Origin: Myxococcales bacterium
Lineage (GTDB): Bacteria; Myxococcota_A; Polyangia; Haliangiales; Haliangiaceae
Direction of reading: 5' to 3'
Length of the DNA stretch: 64,000 nt
Assembly: GCA_016706545.1 (NCBI GenBank)
Contig: JADJJK010000049.1
Location: 5,492 to 69,491, forward strand
In this document: positions 11,438-19,650 of the stretch, one piece after another
Numbering within the stretch: the first letter of the stretch is position 1
Layout of the letters: every line of letters starts with the position of its first letter
Notes under the pieces: model-generated
What the model was told of the DNA's origin: nothing
Databases searched by the model: none
The model's input: the letters and a program-made list of their open reading frames with translations, nothing else
Made by a program: the position numbers and the translations under genes

Positions 11438-11443
11438 AGCATA
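11438..11443 (-). promoter_or_regulatory. -10-like TATGCT, 5 nt before the pseudouridine synthase start
   Basis: TATGCT read on the minus strand, 5 nt before GTG 11432. It supports that start and a leaderless message. Confidence 0.45.
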
Positions 11444-11480
11444 GCGCGCCCGCTGCCCCCAAAAACTCCGGTGGCCGTCG

Positions 11481-11486
11481 TATGAT
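11481..11486 (+). promoter_or_regulatory. -10-like TATGAT before the FHA-sigma54 activator
   Basis: TATGAT 14 nt upstream of ATG 11501, which would leave a leader of about 7 nt. Confidence 0.4.
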
Positions 11487-11500
11487 GGTCCTGACGCCCG

Positions 11501-13003
11501 ATGAAGAAGTTCCCCGACTTCGTGCCGCCCACCAAGGTCTCGTACCTTGACAAGGGCCCGACCCTGCATCTTCGTCGGTGCATCCTGTCGTCCATCGACG
11601 ACCCCTCGATGGAGTGGACCTTCGACCGCGAGGAGGTCCGCATCGGCTCGATGGACGACAACGACGTCGTCCTCGATGACGACACGGTGTCTCGCTACCA
11701 CTGCAAGATCGTCCAGGAGGACACCGGGTACGTCCTGGTGGACCTGCGGTCCACCAACGGGTCCTTTGTCAACAAGGTCCGGGTGCGCGAAGCGTTCCTC
11801 AAGCCCGGCTGCCAGGTGTCGGTCGGGCAGAGCCAGTTTCGCTTCAACGCCCGCGAGGAAGAGGTGGAGATCGTCCCCTCGCGCGCGGATCACTGCGGCG
11901 GCCTCATCGGCGGCAACTCGCGGATGCGCGAGATCTACACCATCATCGAGAAGATCGCGCCCACCGCCACCACCGTGGTCATCGACGGCGAGACCGGCAC
12001 CGGCAAGGAGGTGGTGGCGCAGACCATCCACTCCCTGTCGCCGCGCTCGAGAGGCGAGCTGGTGGTGTTCGATTGCGGCGCGGTGCCGCCCAACCTCATC
12101 GAGAGCGAGCTGTTTGGCCACGAGAAGGGCAGCTTCACCGGCGCCATGATGACGCGGCAGGGGCTCTTCGAGCTGGCCGACGGCGGCACCCTGTTTCTCG
12201 ACGAGCTCGGCGAGCTGCCGCTGGATCTGCAGCCCAAGCTCCTGCGCGCGCTGGAGCAGCGCGAGGTGCGGCGCGTCGGCTCGAGCAAGGCGCTCAAGGT
12301 GGACGTGCGCATCATCGCCGCCACCAACCGCAACCTGGAGGATGAGGTCCGCGCCGGGCGGTTCCGTCAGGATCTGTTCTACCGGCTCAGCGTGGTCCGG
12401 CTCCACCTGCCGTCGTTGCGCGATCGCGCCGATGACATCCCGGCGCTGGTGGAGCACTTCCTTGCGCATGGCGCGTACAACCGCAACCCCGACAACAGCC
12501 CGCGGGTGCGTCAGTTCTCTCGCGAGGCGATGGTGGCGCTGCAGGCGTATCCGTGGCCAGGCAACGTGCGCGAGCTGGTCAACGTGGTGGAGCGCGCGGT
12601 GTCGTTCTGTGACCACGAGACCGTCGGGGCCGGCGACCTCCCCGACTATATCCGCACCGCCAAGCCGCCGCGCCCGCCGACCGCGCGCCCCATCACCGCG
12701 CCCGGCGCCGCCGCGGCGGTGATCAGCGCGCCGCCACCGCCGCCGCAGCAGGTGATCTTGCCGCCGCGTCCTCCGCTCGACTTCACCGCCGAGGGCGTGA
12801 CGTTCAAGGACGCCAAGGAGCGGTGGGTGGCCTCGTTCGAGCGAGACTACATCTTGCAGCTCTTGCGCCGGCACGGCGGCAACATCTCGCACGCGGCGCG
12901 CGACGCCGACATCGATCGCAAGTACTTCCGCAAGCTGATGAAGAAGTACGACATCGAGGCGGCGGGCGTGGACGTCGCGGGTGAGGAAGAGGAAGAGTCG
13001 TAG
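11501..13003 (+). CDS. FHA-domain sigma54-dependent transcriptional activator
   Basis: 500 residues. An N-terminal FHA domain (about 30-115) shows RIGSMDDNDVVL, SRYHCKI and STNGSFVN, the phosphothreonine-binding signature. The AAA+ domain (about 135-370) has Walker A GETGTGKE, the sigma54-contact loop GSFTGA, Walker B TLFLDELGE and the arginine-finger region. A Fis-type helix-turn-helix closes the protein (GGNISHAARDADIDRKYFRKLM). The FHA domain replaces a receiver domain, so activity is probably gated by Ser/Thr phosphorylation, fitting the many kinases nearby. It would remodel sigma54-RNA polymerase at its promoters. The flippase-like gene starts 11 nt downstream and is probably cotranscribed. 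Confidence 0.95.
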   Translation: MKKFPDFVPPTKVSYLDKGPTLHLRRCILSSIDDPSMEWTFDREEVRIGSMDDNDVVLDDDTVSRYHCKIVQEDTGYVLVDLRSTNGSFVNKVRVREAFLKPGCQVSVGQSQFRFNAREEEVEIVPSRADHCGGLIGGNSRMREIYTIIEKIAPTATTVVIDGETGTGKEVVAQTIHSLSPRSRGELVVFDCGAVPPNLIESELFGHEKGSFTGAMMTRQGLFELADGGTLFLDELGELPLDLQPKLLRALEQREVRRVGSSKALKVDVRIIAATNRNLEDEVRAGRFRQDLFYRLSVVRLHLPSLRDRADDIPALVEHFLAHGAYNRNPDNSPRVRQFSREAMVALQAYPWPGNVRELVNVVERAVSFCDHETVGAGDLPDYIRTAKPPRPPTARPITAPGAAAAVISAPPPPPQQVILPPRPPLDFTAEGVTFKDAKERWVASFERDYILQLLRRHGGNISHAARDADIDRKYFRKLMKKYDIEAAGVDVAGEEEEES

Positions 13004-13014
13004 GGACGCAGCCT

Positions 13015-14076
13015 GTGCAGGAGCCTGGAGCTGGCGCGCCGGACTCGCCGTCGCAGATCTCGTCTACCCCATCGCGCCTGCGGCTGTGGTGGCAGCGCTT
13101 TGGCTGGATGCTGCGCTGGGGCGGCACCCTGATCGGCGTCTTGTACGTGATGCGGCTCATCGACATGGCCAGCCTGCGCAGCGCGTTCTCGCACGCCTCG
13201 GCGTGGACGCTGGTCGCCGCGCTGGCGGTGGTGGCGGCGGGGCAGGTGCTCGGCGCCGCGCGCTGGCGGATCTTGCTGGCCGCCTACGGCGCGGTGGCGC
13301 TGCCGCGGCTATCCCAGGCGGTCCGCCTGTACTTCATCGCGGTGTTCTACAACACGTACCTGCCCGGCGGGGTGGCGGGCGACATCGTGCGCGGCGTGGT
13401 GACCCGCGATGCGTTCGCTGGAAGCGGCGCCACCGAGGCGCTGGCGGTGGTGCTGGTCGAGCGCGCGCTGGGGCTGCTTGGCGTGTTCGCGCTGGTCGCG
13501 GTGGGGCTGGCGCTGGTGGGATCGGCCCTGGCCGACACCGGCGCGCTGTGGGTGTGGAGCGCCGCCGGCGGCGCTGGCGCGGTGGCGCTGGTGCTGGCGT
13601 TGCCGCTGGCGCGCAGCGTCGCGCGGTTTCTGCCCGGCAGGCTGGCGGCGGTGGCCCGGCGACTGCCGGTGGTGTCGCTGCCGCTGCAGTTTGCGCTGGC
13701 GGTGGTCCTGTCGCTTGGCACCCAGCTCGCCGTCGCGGTGTGCGGCTTTCTGCTTTTGCGCGACTTTCATCCGGCGACCACGTTTGCAGACGCGCTGTTC
13801 ATCGTGCCGCTGGCGGCCGCCACGATCTACTTGCCCATCACCGTCGGCGGCACCGGGGCCCGAGAGGCCGTGTTCATCACGCTGTGCGGCAAGGTGCTGG
13901 GCATGCCGAGCCACGACGCGCTCGCCGCCTCGCTGCTGCTCTGGTTCACCTCGCTGGTGGCCGGCGCGGTGGGCGGCGTGCTGCAGCTCCTCTCCCGGCA
14001 CCAGACCCCGCCTGCGTCCGCGGCGGCGCCCGCGCTGGCGCCGCCGGCGACCGACGCGGGGCAGCGACCTCGCTGA
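13015..14076 (+). CDS. UPF0104 / LPG-synthase transmembrane-type membrane protein
   Basis: 353 residues from GTG 13015. After a polar N-terminus there are about eight hydrophobic segments. The block AVRLYFIAVFYNTYLPGGVAGDIVRG is the most conserved signature of the family related to the flippase half of lysyl-phosphatidylglycerol synthase (MprF); PITVGGTGAREAVF is a second conserved block. There is no soluble lysyl-transferase domain, so it is a stand-alone lipid or glycolipid transporter candidate. It is 7 bp from and convergent with the DegT operon; a link to that operon in lipid headgroup traffic is inference. It is probably in one transcript with the FHA activator. Confidence 0.85.
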   Translation: MQEPGAGAPDSPSQISSTPSRLRLWWQRFGWMLRWGGTLIGVLYVMRLIDMASLRSAFSHASAWTLVAALAVVAAGQVLGAARWRILLAAYGAVALPRLSQAVRLYFIAVFYNTYLPGGVAGDIVRGVVTRDAFAGSGATEALAVVLVERALGLLGVFALVAVGLALVGSALADTGALWVWSAAGGAGAVALVLALPLARSVARFLPGRLAAVARRLPVVSLPLQFALAVVLSLGTQLAVAVCGFLLLRDFHPATTFADALFIVPLAAATIYLPITVGGTGAREAVFITLCGKVLGMPSHDALAASLLLWFTSLVAGAVGGVLQLLSRHQTPPASAAAPALAPPATDAGQRPR

Positions 14077-14083
14077 CCCTTCG

Positions 14084-15202
14084 TCAGTCGAGCACGGCGC
14101 TGGCGGCGGCGATGACGGTCGCCTGCTGCTCGGCGCTGAGCCCGAAGAAGAGGGGCAAGTTCAGCACCTGCGTGACGAACGCGCGCGACACGGTGGGCTC
14201 CTCGCAGAGCACGAACCGCCCGGCGGCGGGGCGCTGCTGGTCGATGGTCTCCGGATAGGTGCGCGCGGTGGCGACCCCGCGCTCGGCGAGTTGCTCAGCG
14301 ACCGCGGCCGCTGCTTGGTCGCGACAGGTCAACACGCAAAGGTAGCCGTTGTCGTCGACGCCCGCGGGGGGGCCGAAGGCGCGAACGCGCCAGGACGCGG
14401 CGGCGGCGCGGTAGCGGGCGGCGGCGGCGCGGCGCTGGGCGACGATGGCGTCGGCGTGCGGCAGCAGCTCGAGCAGGTAGTGGGCGGCGGCGCTGCTCAT
14501 CCGCGAGTTCCAGCCCACGTGGTCATAGCTGTAGTGGCTGGCCCGGCCGTGGTTGGCCAGGCTGCGCACCAGGTGCTCGAGGCGCGGCTCGGAGGTGAGC
14601 ACCGCGCCTCCGTCCATGCAGCCGCCCAGCACCTTGGCCGGGTACATCGACAGGGTGGCCAGGCGCGCGCCCGCCAGCACCGGCGCGCCTCGTGAGGTGA
14701 CGCCAAAACACTGCGCGCCGTCCTCCACCAGGAAGATCTCGCGCTCGCGGCAAAAGGCCCGCAGCTCGGACAGGCGGGCCGAGGCCCAGCCAAACAGGTG
14801 GACGGCGATGGCGTGGCGAAAGCGCACCTTCTCGAACGCCCTGGCCAGCGCGGCGAGGTCGAGCTGCAGGTCGTCGCCGTCGATGTCGATCAGCACCGGG
14901 ATGGCGCCGAGCTGGGCCACCGCCTCGAAGGTGGCCCAGAAGGTGAGGTTTGGCAGGGCGACGTGGTCGCCGCGCTGCACCCCCGCGGCCTGCAACGCCA
15001 GGATCAAGGCGTCGCTGCCGTTGCTGCACGCGACCGCGTGGGCTTGGCCCAGGCGCGCGGCCAGCGCTTGCTCCAGCTCGCGCACCGCCGGGCCGCCCAC
15101 CAGCTCGCAGCGTGAGAGCGCGCCGGCCCAGCGGTCCAGCACCTGCGCCTTGACCAGCGCGGTCATCGGGTGCAGATCGATGAAGGGAACAGAGGCCGCC
15201 AT
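14084..15202 (-). CDS. DegT/DnrJ/EryC1/StrS-family aminotransferase
   Basis: 372 residues, normal length. The fold-type I PLP enzyme signature is complete: SNGSDALILALQA, the Asp of LVEDGAQCFG that contacts the pyridine nitrogen, and Lys190 in SMYPAKVLGG as the Schiff-base residue. These enzymes aminate keto-sugars bound to nucleotides, usually for surface polysaccharide or antibiotic sugar synthesis; a few act as dehydratases, which normally replace the Lys and so are excluded here. It is the last gene of a minus-strand operon, 11 nt after the response regulator, which suggests that its amino sugar feeds the same product as the cytidylyltransferase fusion upstream. Confidence 0.9.
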   Translation of the reverse strand: MAASVPFIDLHPMTALVKAQVLDRWAGALSRCELVGGPAVRELEQALAARLGQAHAVACSNGSDALILALQAAGVQRGDHVALPNLTFWATFEAVAQLGAIPVLIDIDGDDLQLDLAALARAFEKVRFRHAIAVHLFGWASARLSELRAFCREREIFLVEDGAQCFGVTSRGAPVLAGARLATLSMYPAKVLGGCMDGGAVLTSEPRLEHLVRSLANHGRASHYSYDHVGWNSRMSSAAAHYLLELLPHADAIVAQRRAAAARYRAAAASWRVRAFGPPAGVDDNGYLCVLTCRDQAAAAVAEQLAERGVATARTYPETIDQQRPAAGRFVLCEEPTVSRAFVTQVLNLPLFFGLSAEQQATVIAAASAVLD

Positions 15203-15213
15203 ATCGCGCGGCG

Positions 15214-16068
15214 CTAGAGCTGCTCGCCCTCAGGCGGGGGCGGCGGCTCCTCCTGGCTGGCGGCGGCCTCCGCCTCGTCGCGTCGGGCCTCATCGAGCCG
15301 GCGCGCCGCCTCCATGAGCAGCGCGGTGGTGGAGACCCCGATCCGGTCCTCGCCCTCCACCAGGCAGGAGGAGAACTCGAAGTCGCCCGCCGGCCAGGTC
15401 AGCAGGTGATACACGCACTCCGCGTCCACCGGCTCGTCGGCGTTGTCCAGGCGGGCGTGGACGATGCGGCCCTCGCGCACCAGCACGACGCCGATGGAGG
15501 GCGGCCGCAGCTCGCCATCGCCGTCGGGCAGGGCGCTCAGCGCCATGTCGATGGTGGCGTCCAGCGCCGGGTGCAAGGTGAGCTGGCCGGTCTTGCGCTC
15601 CAGCTCGATGAGGATGAGCAGCGAGGACAGCCCCATCTGGGTCAGGTCGCCGCGCAGGCTCGGGGAGGCGAGCTGCTCGCGCGCCTGCTGGACCGCGGCG
15701 AGCGCGCGGCGCAGGGTCTTGTTGACCCGCAGATCCAGCTCCTCGAAGCGGAAGGGCTTGCCCATGTAGTCATCGGCGCCCAGTCGAAAGCCGCGGATGC
15801 GATCGTCCTCCGAGGACAGCGCGGTGAGGAAGATGACCGGCAAGCTGGCGTACTCCGGGCGGGCGCGCAGGTGGCGGACCAGCGACCAGCCGTCCATGCG
15901 CGGCATCATCACGTCGGTGATGAGCAGATCCGGCGGATGCCGCTCGGCCAGGGCGATGGCCTCTTCGCCGTCGCTGGCGGTGTCGACGGTGTGGCCGCGC
16001 TTCTCGAGCACGGTCGCGATCATGCGCAAGATCCAGGCGTCGTCGTCAGCGACCAGGACATGCGGCAT
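15214..16068 (-). CDS. response regulator, receiver domain plus DUF4388 (PatA-like)
   Basis: 284 residues from ATG 16068 (MPHVLVADDDAW). The receiver domain has the acidic pair D8/D9, phosphoacceptor D52 in LLITDVMMP, the Thr in FLTALSS and the Lys in YMGKPF, so it should be phosphorylatable. After a short helix comes a DUF4388 domain (about 145-250), starting LRGDLTQMGLSSLLILIELE, of the type found in PatA and in many myxobacterial regulators; it mediates protein contacts rather than DNA binding. The C-terminus is acidic and Pro-rich. No histidine kinase is adjacent, and position inside a biosynthetic operon suggests control of enzyme activity or localisation. Confidence 0.92.
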   Translation of the reverse strand: MPHVLVADDDAWILRMIATVLEKRGHTVDTASDGEEAIALAERHPPDLLITDVMMPRMDGWSLVRHLRARPEYASLPVIFLTALSSEDDRIRGFRLGADDYMGKPFRFEELDLRVNKTLRRALAAVQQAREQLASPSLRGDLTQMGLSSLLILIELERKTGQLTLHPALDATIDMALSALPDGDGELRPPSIGVVLVREGRIVHARLDNADEPVDAECVYHLLTWPAGDFEFSSCLVEGEDRIGVSTTALLMEAARRLDEARRDEAEAAASQEEPPPPPEGEQL

Positions 16069-16154
16069 GGGCCAGACCGTAGCGAGAACCTGCGGCGTGG
16101 TCAAACTCCGGCGCGGCGCTCCCCGAGCGCGCGCGTGGTTTTCTGGCCTCGCGG

Positions 16155-17183
16155 TCAGCGGCTGCGCGCCGGCGCTGGTCCGGGCCGGGCCGGCGGCAAG
16201 GCGTCGGACAGCGCGGCGGCGCTCCAGGTGGCGCCGTCGAGCACATGCAGCCCGCTGGCCAGCGCGATCACGGCGCGGCCGCTGCCATCGACCGCGGCGG
16301 CCAGCGGCAAGGACGGGGTGGGGAGGTCGACGGTCGTGCCCTGGCGCAGATCTCGGGTCAGCGCGAGCTTGCCGGAGGGCAGCTCGACGACCGCGGCCGG
16401 CTTGCCGGCGCTGACCACGGCCAGCACCGCGCCGCCTGGCAGGCGCAGGCGCGTGCCAGCGCGCAGATCGATGAGCTCGTCGCGCGTGATGGCGTGGGGC
16501 GTGGCGCCGGAGAAGCCGAGCGTGCCGGCGGTCTGCGGCACCGGCACGAACGCGGCGCCGCGCCGGCGTGACACCCCCTGCTCGGTGGCGACGAAGATCG
16601 CGGTGTCGCTGGCGGCCCACAGCGCGGTGGGGGTTCCCGTGGCGAGCGCGCCGACGCGGACGACCTTGCCGCCGTGGTGAACGAAGACCTGCTTGCCGAT
16701 GGCCACGGAGAAGACGGGCCCGGTGCCAAGGACGATGCGACCGCGCTGTCCCAGCGGCGCCACCGCCCACTGGTCGCGGCGGCGGCGAAACAGCGGCGCG
16801 TGACTGCCGGCGGCCACCACCTCGCCGTCGAGGCGCGCGCCAGCGCGCACGGTGGCTGCCACGCCGCCGGGGCTGCTGCGTATCCAGCGCAGCGCGCCGG
16901 CGGCTGCGCTGGGCGCGTAGAGCTGGCCGGAGGGGCCAAGCAGGGTGCTCTTGCGGACGTCGGCGAGGTCCGGCACCAGCGCCGCGATGAGCGCGGCCTC
17001 GGCCTTGGCCTTGGGCGCGGGCGCCGCTGCTGCGGCGGCTGCGGCAGGCGCGGTGGCTGCGGCAGGCGCGGGCTCTTCCTGGGCCTGCGCTTCCAGGCCG
17101 GCCCAGAGCGCGACCGCTGCCCCGAGCGCGGCGGTCCCAAGCAGATGGCCGCGCGTGCGGCCGAGCGGACGGCGGACGCTCAC
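16155..17183 (-). CDS. secreted repeat protein, possible beta-propeller
   Basis: 342 residues from GTG 17183, which overlaps the stop of the upstream lipoprotein gene as GTGA. An N-terminal hydrophobic segment (GHLLGTAALGAAVALWAGLEAQAQ) is a signal peptide or anchor, followed by an Ala/Pro-rich linker. The rest consists of short strand-forming repeats of the type GRIVLGTGPVFSVAIGKQVFVHHGG, LATGTPTALWAASDTAIFVAT and GKPAAVVELPSGKLALTRD, spaced as in beta-propeller blades. No catalytic motif was seen. Translational coupling to the lipoprotein points to a joint envelope complex. Confidence 0.7.
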   Translation of the reverse strand: MSVRRPLGRTRGHLLGTAALGAAVALWAGLEAQAQEEPAPAAATAPAAAAAAAAPAPKAKAEAALIAALVPDLADVRKSTLLGPSGQLYAPSAAAGALRWIRSSPGGVAATVRAGARLDGEVVAAGSHAPLFRRRRDQWAVAPLGQRGRIVLGTGPVFSVAIGKQVFVHHGGKVVRVGALATGTPTALWAASDTAIFVATEQGVSRRRGAAFVPVPQTAGTLGFSGATPHAITRDELIDLRAGTRLRLPGGAVLAVVSAGKPAAVVELPSGKLALTRDLRQGTTVDLPTPSLPLAAAVDGSGRAVIALASGLHVLDGATWSAAALSDALPPARPGPAPARSR

Positions 17184-17653
17184 GCCGGCGGCGCCGCTGG
17201 AGCTGCCTTCGGCGTCGGGGGCGTGGTCGGCGTCGGGGTCGGCGTCGGCGTCGGCGTCGGGGGCGTCGAGGTCTCCGTCGCTGGATCGGTGGCCGGTTCT
17301 GCCGCGGGTTCCCGGCTCGCCGCAGGCGGCGGGGTTGGCGCTGGGGTGCTCGCCGGATCCGTCGTCGGGGTCGGCGTGTCCTTGATCTCGATGAGCTTGC
17401 AGGCGCGCAGCTCGTCGATGGTCTTGGCCTCGATCGCGCACTTGACCGACTTGCTGCTGGAGCCGCCGCGGCAACGGCGGACCTCGCCCTCCACGGAGAG
17501 CTGCACCTGCGAGAGCTTGTCGGTGCCAAGTAGCTGACGCATGTTGGCGAGCGCCTTGCGGCAGTTGTCTTCGCTGGGCTTGTCGCAAGCCGCCAGGAAC
17601 ATCACGGTGCCAACGAAGGTGCCAACGACCAACCAGAGCTGTGCGATTCTCAT
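17180..17653 (-). CDS. lipoprotein with Thr/Pro-rich tail
   Basis: 157 residues from ATG 17653, with AAGGAG 5 nt upstream and a 4-bp ATGA overlap with the preceding gene. A signal sequence ends in the lipobox FLAAC. The mature part (about 24-85) has conserved-looking Cys residues (NCRKAL, RRCRGG, KCAIEA, RACKLI) and is otherwise charged; the C-terminal half is a low-complexity Thr/Pro/Ala tail from a short tandem DNA repeat. The Cys pairs suggest a small disulphide-stabilised periplasmic or outer-membrane domain. No family recognised. Coupling on both sides makes it an integral part of the operon. Confidence 0.82.
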   Translation of the reverse strand: MRIAQLWLVVGTFVGTVMFLAACDKPSEDNCRKALANMRQLLGTDKLSQVQLSVEGEVRRCRGGSSSKSVKCAIEAKTIDELRACKLIEIKDTPTPTTDPASTPAPTPPPAASREPAAEPATDPATETSTPPTPTPTPTPTPTTPPTPKAAPAAPPA

Positions 17654-19416
17654 GTCCACTCCTTGCCACCGGAGCTTACCAGGGGAACCGCGCGTTCGAG
17701 ATCCTGGCCGGTGTCGATCTCTCGCCATTGCCCGTCGATCCAGATGGGCCACATCGGCGCGCCAGGAGCGGCGTGCGCGGCGTGCGCGGCGTGCGGCGAG
17801 GACGCGTGCAGCGAGGCCGCCGCCGCGCCCGGGGCGCTGCCGCGGTCCTGGCGCTGACCTACGCCTCCATCGATCAGCTCCTGCAGCAGATCCGTCAGGT
17901 AGGCGTTGCGGAAGGTCTGCGCGCGCGCGAAGGGCTCGTGCTCTCGGCCGCGGTAACGCTCGGCCAGCTCGTCGAGCGCGTGGGCCACGGTGGTCACGCC
18001 TTGCGCGCCAAGCTTGACCAGGCCGATGAACTCGCCCTCGGCCTCGTCAGCGGGCAGGGCGCGCTTGCCTACCTGGGCCACCTTGCCATCTCGCCCGGTG
18101 CGCGCCACCTCGGCCTCATCCAGCGGATGCTCGGTGCGGCCATGGTAGATGTCGCGGAAGGACCGGTCGATGACCAGGCCGATCTCGTCCTGGCACGCCG
18201 CCGCGGCGCACGCCACCGCGGGCGTGAACACGATGTCGCTGTAGAGGACGAGCGCCGGCTGATCGAGCGCCGCGCGCGCACACGCGAGCGACAAGAGGAC
18301 GTTGTTGCTCTGCCACTGTGGGTTGTCGAAGAAGGACGCGCTCGGCACCAGCTTGTGGGCGAAGGAGGTCAGCACGTCGGCGCGGTACCCGCGGATCATG
18401 ATGAGCTCGGTGATGCCGGCCTCCTGCAGGGCGCGCCACTGCCACTCGAGGATCGAGCGCGCGCCGACCTGGACCATGCACTTGGGGATCTCTTCGGTGT
18501 GGGGCCCAAGCCTCCGGCCGCGGCCCGCGGCGATGATGATGGCGCGGCGAACCTGGCTCATGGCTGCTCCGAAGCGGTAGAAGACGACGGGGTCGGCGCG
18601 GGCAGGCGGCTCGGCGACGGCAGGCGGCTCGGCGACGGCAGGCGGCTCGGCGACGGCAGGCGGCGCAAATCGACCCAGCCGCAGCAGGACCCCGGCGAAG
18701 GTCTTGGCGAGATACAGGGCGTTGACGCCGACGTAGGCCCAGAAGAAGACATCGATGCGCCCGGCGAGCGCGCAGATCCAGATGTACTGCGGATAGTGGA
18801 CGAGCACGCGCGCCACCCACTCCACCGGCGCCAGCACGCTGGCGAGCGGGCTGCGTCGCGCTGGGCCCGACGAGGCCGGCGACGATGCCGACGACGATGC
18901 CGACGACGAGGCGGATGACGGCGGCGCCGCCGGCGCATACTCCGGTCGCCGGGTGAAGGTGGTGAGCGAGATCCCAGCGGCCAGGCAAAACAGCCCGCCC
19001 AGCCCCACCAGCAAGAGGCGCTCATCGCCGGTCTCTTGCCACAGGCGAACCGCGATCGAGCCCAGGATCAGCATGGCCTTGAGCTCGTCCATCAGGAAGT
19101 CGAGCAGGTGCCCAAGCGGCGAGGCCTGGCGGCGCAGGCGCGCGAGCTGGCCGTCCGCGCAGTCGAGGACGAAGGACAGCTCGAACACCAGGGCCGCGAC
19201 GACCAGCGCCAGATAGCCGGGGACCGCGATCCACACCGCGCAGGCGAGGGCCGCCACCACCACCGACAGGAACGTGAGCTGGTTGGGGGTGACCCGGGTC
19301 TTGGCGGCGAAGTACACCACGAGCGCCGCCGGTGGCCGCGCGATGTGCGCGGTGAACCAGTTGATGTCGTTGCTCTTCTTCGACGCCCGATAAATGGCGA
19401 CGATCTCTGACCACAT
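17650..19416 (-). CDS. bifunctional CDP-alcohol phosphotransferase / NTP transferase
   Basis: 588 residues from ATG 19416. Residues about 1-265 are a membrane CDP-alcohol phosphotransferase with the full motif D85-x2-D88-G-x2-A-R-x8-G102-x3-D106-x3-D110 and several membrane helices. A Ser/Ala-rich loop and a PPAVAE triple repeat lead into a nucleotidyltransferase (from about 286) beginning AIIIAAGRGRRLGPHT and EIPKCMVQVG, the LicC/phosphocholine-cytidylyltransferase type. An internal ATG at 18561 could also start the second domain separately. A CTP-activated alcohol phosphate would be made by one half and transferred by the other. In archaeal-type inositol-phosphate enzymes the order is reversed. 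The substrate (phosphocholine, inositol phosphate, aminoethylphosphonate or other) cannot be determined. Confidence 0.88.
   Translation of the reverse strand: MWSEIVAIYRASKKSNDINWFTAHIARPPAALVVYFAAKTRVTPNQLTFLSVVVAALACAVWIAVPGYLALVVAALVFELSFVLDCADGQLARLRRQASPLGHLLDFLMDELKAMLILGSIAVRLWQETGDERLLLVGLGGLFCLAAGISLTTFTRRPEYAPAAPPSSASSSASSSASSPASSGPARRSPLASVLAPVEWVARVLVHYPQYIWICALAGRIDVFFWAYVGVNALYLAKTFAGVLLRLGRFAPPAVAEPPAVAEPPAVAEPPARADPVVFYRFGAAMSQVRRAIIIAAGRGRRLGPHTEEIPKCMVQVGARSILEWQWRALQEAGITELIMIRGYRADVLTSFAHKLVPSASFFDNPQWQSNNVLLSLACARAALDQPALVLYSDIVFTPAVACAAAACQDEIGLVIDRSFRDIYHGRTEHPLDEAEVARTGRDGKVAQVGKRALPADEAEGEFIGLVKLGAQGVTTVAHALDELAERYRGREHEPFARAQTFRNAYLTDLLQELIDGGVGQRQDRGSAPGAAAASLHASSPHAAHAAHAAPGAPMWPIWIDGQWREIDTGQDLERAVPLVSSGGKEWT
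18601..18664. repeat. 18-bp linker repeat between two enzyme domains
   Basis: Three and a half 18-bp units (GGCAGGCGGCTCGGCGAC on the plus strand) encode the PPAVAE linker of the bifunctional enzyme on the minus strand. Confidence 0.88.
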
Positions 19417-19425
19417 GTGGCGGCC

Positions 19426-19431
19426 ACCATA
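19426..19431 (-). promoter_or_regulatory. -10-like TATGGT before the biosynthetic operon
   Basis: TATGGT on the minus strand, 9 nt before ATG 19416, the first gene of the five-gene operon. Confidence 0.45.
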
Positions 19432-19637
19432 CCCGAAAACGTGGAGTTGTTCCGGGATCTGCGGGAAGACGATCTCCGCGCTGGCGCAAGCGCGGGGCGC
19501 GTCGAGCACGAGCTCAAGGGGCGCCCAGCGTTCGTGGCCACACACCTCGGTGGCTACTCGGTGGCCACTCGGTGGCCTTCGTCGAGTCGCGCCGGGAAAC
19601 CATGGCCCGTCAGCGGCCCAGGCGGGCGCCGATGTCG

Positions 19638-19643
19638 TATGGT
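19638..19643 (+). promoter_or_regulatory. -10-like TATGGT before the HEAT lipoprotein
   Basis: TATGGT with 7 nt to ATG 19651; it favours that start over GTG 19744. Confidence 0.45.
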
Positions 19644-19650
19644 TGGCACC

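Noticed and set aside
15214..17529. A 771-residue minus-strand ORF joining Arg-rich sequence to a response regulator
   Set aside because: The first ~480 residues are a shadow of the secreted repeat protein and lipoprotein. The real regulator starts at ATG 16068.
14084..19416. Antibiotic biosynthetic gene cluster
   Set aside because: No polyketide, peptide or terpene synthase genes are present; a single DegT enzyme is also common in surface-sugar pathways.
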